A stretch of DNA of 64,000 nt from Sclerurus mexicanus (lineage: Eukaryota > Chordata > Aves > Passeriformes > Furnariidae), in NCBI GenBank assembly GCA_013396755.1, contig VWZF01005531.1:1470328-1534327 (forward strand). The letters are read 5' to 3'. Position numbers and translations under genes: made by a program. The notes under the pieces were generated by a model. The model saw only the letters and a list, made by a program, of their open reading frames with translations, did not search any database and had not been told where the DNA came from. Below are positions 63,938-64,000 of this stretch, in pieces (positions within the stretch are counted from its first letter, which is position 1; every line of letters begins with the position of its first letter).

Positions 63938-64000
63938 TATAATTATAGACTCATGTAGGTTGGAAAAGACCTTTAAGATCATCAGAATGTTAATTGACTA
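63938..64000 (-). mobile_element. CR1 LINE 3' end, cut by the window edge
   Basis: ATTATAGACTCATGTAGGTT then GGAAAAGACCTTTAAGATCATC is the reverse complement of a common avian CR1 3' terminus. The element continues past the right edge of the window. Confidence 0.85.

Larger units (their letters stand above)
57107..64000 (-). other. ELMO1: ELMO1 intron upstream of the SEDFNK exon (runs off the right edge)
   Basis: The preceding exon should end in a segment like LCEILKVGELP. I saw no such sequence on the minus strand between 57107 and 64000. The stretch is AT-rich non-coding DNA with a degenerate CR1 piece near 62.6 kb, a CR1 3' end at the right edge, an A-tract near 60354-60370, a short tandem duplication at 61.1 kb and a motif cluster at 61.66 kb. 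Confidence 0.7.

Noticed and set aside
1..64000. CRISPR arrays, tRNA or rRNA genes, prokaryotic operons, integrated viruses
   Set aside because: No spaced identical repeats, no cloverleaf pattern, no long microbial-type frames and no paired LTRs were seen.

Overview
The window is vertebrate nuclear DNA, almost certainly from a bird. It is AT-leaning, has no dense coding, and carries several 3' fragments of the avian CR1 LINE with the usual terminal ATTCTATGA-type tail. I cannot name the species. No prokaryotic, viral, CRISPR or operon-like feature is present.

The one coding feature I can defend is a 137-bp internal exon on the minus strand at 56970-57106. It encodes SETCNDFHPMFFTHDRSFEE and continues to ...SEDFNK, which I recognise as ELMO1 (engulfment and cell motility 1; DOCK-Rac signalling). 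The exon lies between a good AG acceptor and a non-canonical GC donor. The window is therefore the interior of a large gene read right to left. Positions 57107-64000 are the 3' part of the upstream intron. Positions 1-56969 appear to be one very long downstream intron, since I found no following exon.

Inside that downstream intron, at about 34.39-34.94 kb, is a CpG island of about 550 bp with CCAAT boxes, TATA-like AT motifs and a perfect forkhead-like palindrome. On the minus strand it is followed by a consensus GTAAGT donor at 34341-34336. As I remember it, human ELMO1 has a short isoform of 247 residues that starts at the methionine just after the SEDFNK exon. That is the start an internal promoter in this intron would be expected to use. 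I propose the island is the promoter and first exon of the short C-terminal ELMO1 isoform. This is the most interesting inference in the window, and it is unproven.

The rest is intronic filler. It holds CR1 fragments of at least three apparent ages (5.26, 8.77, 16.04, 17.02, 21.17, 35.26, 45.16, 62.6 and 63.94 kb), simple repeats, G-rich tracts, a 197-bp assembly gap at 36367-36563, and a few short palindromes or motif clusters that could be regulatory.
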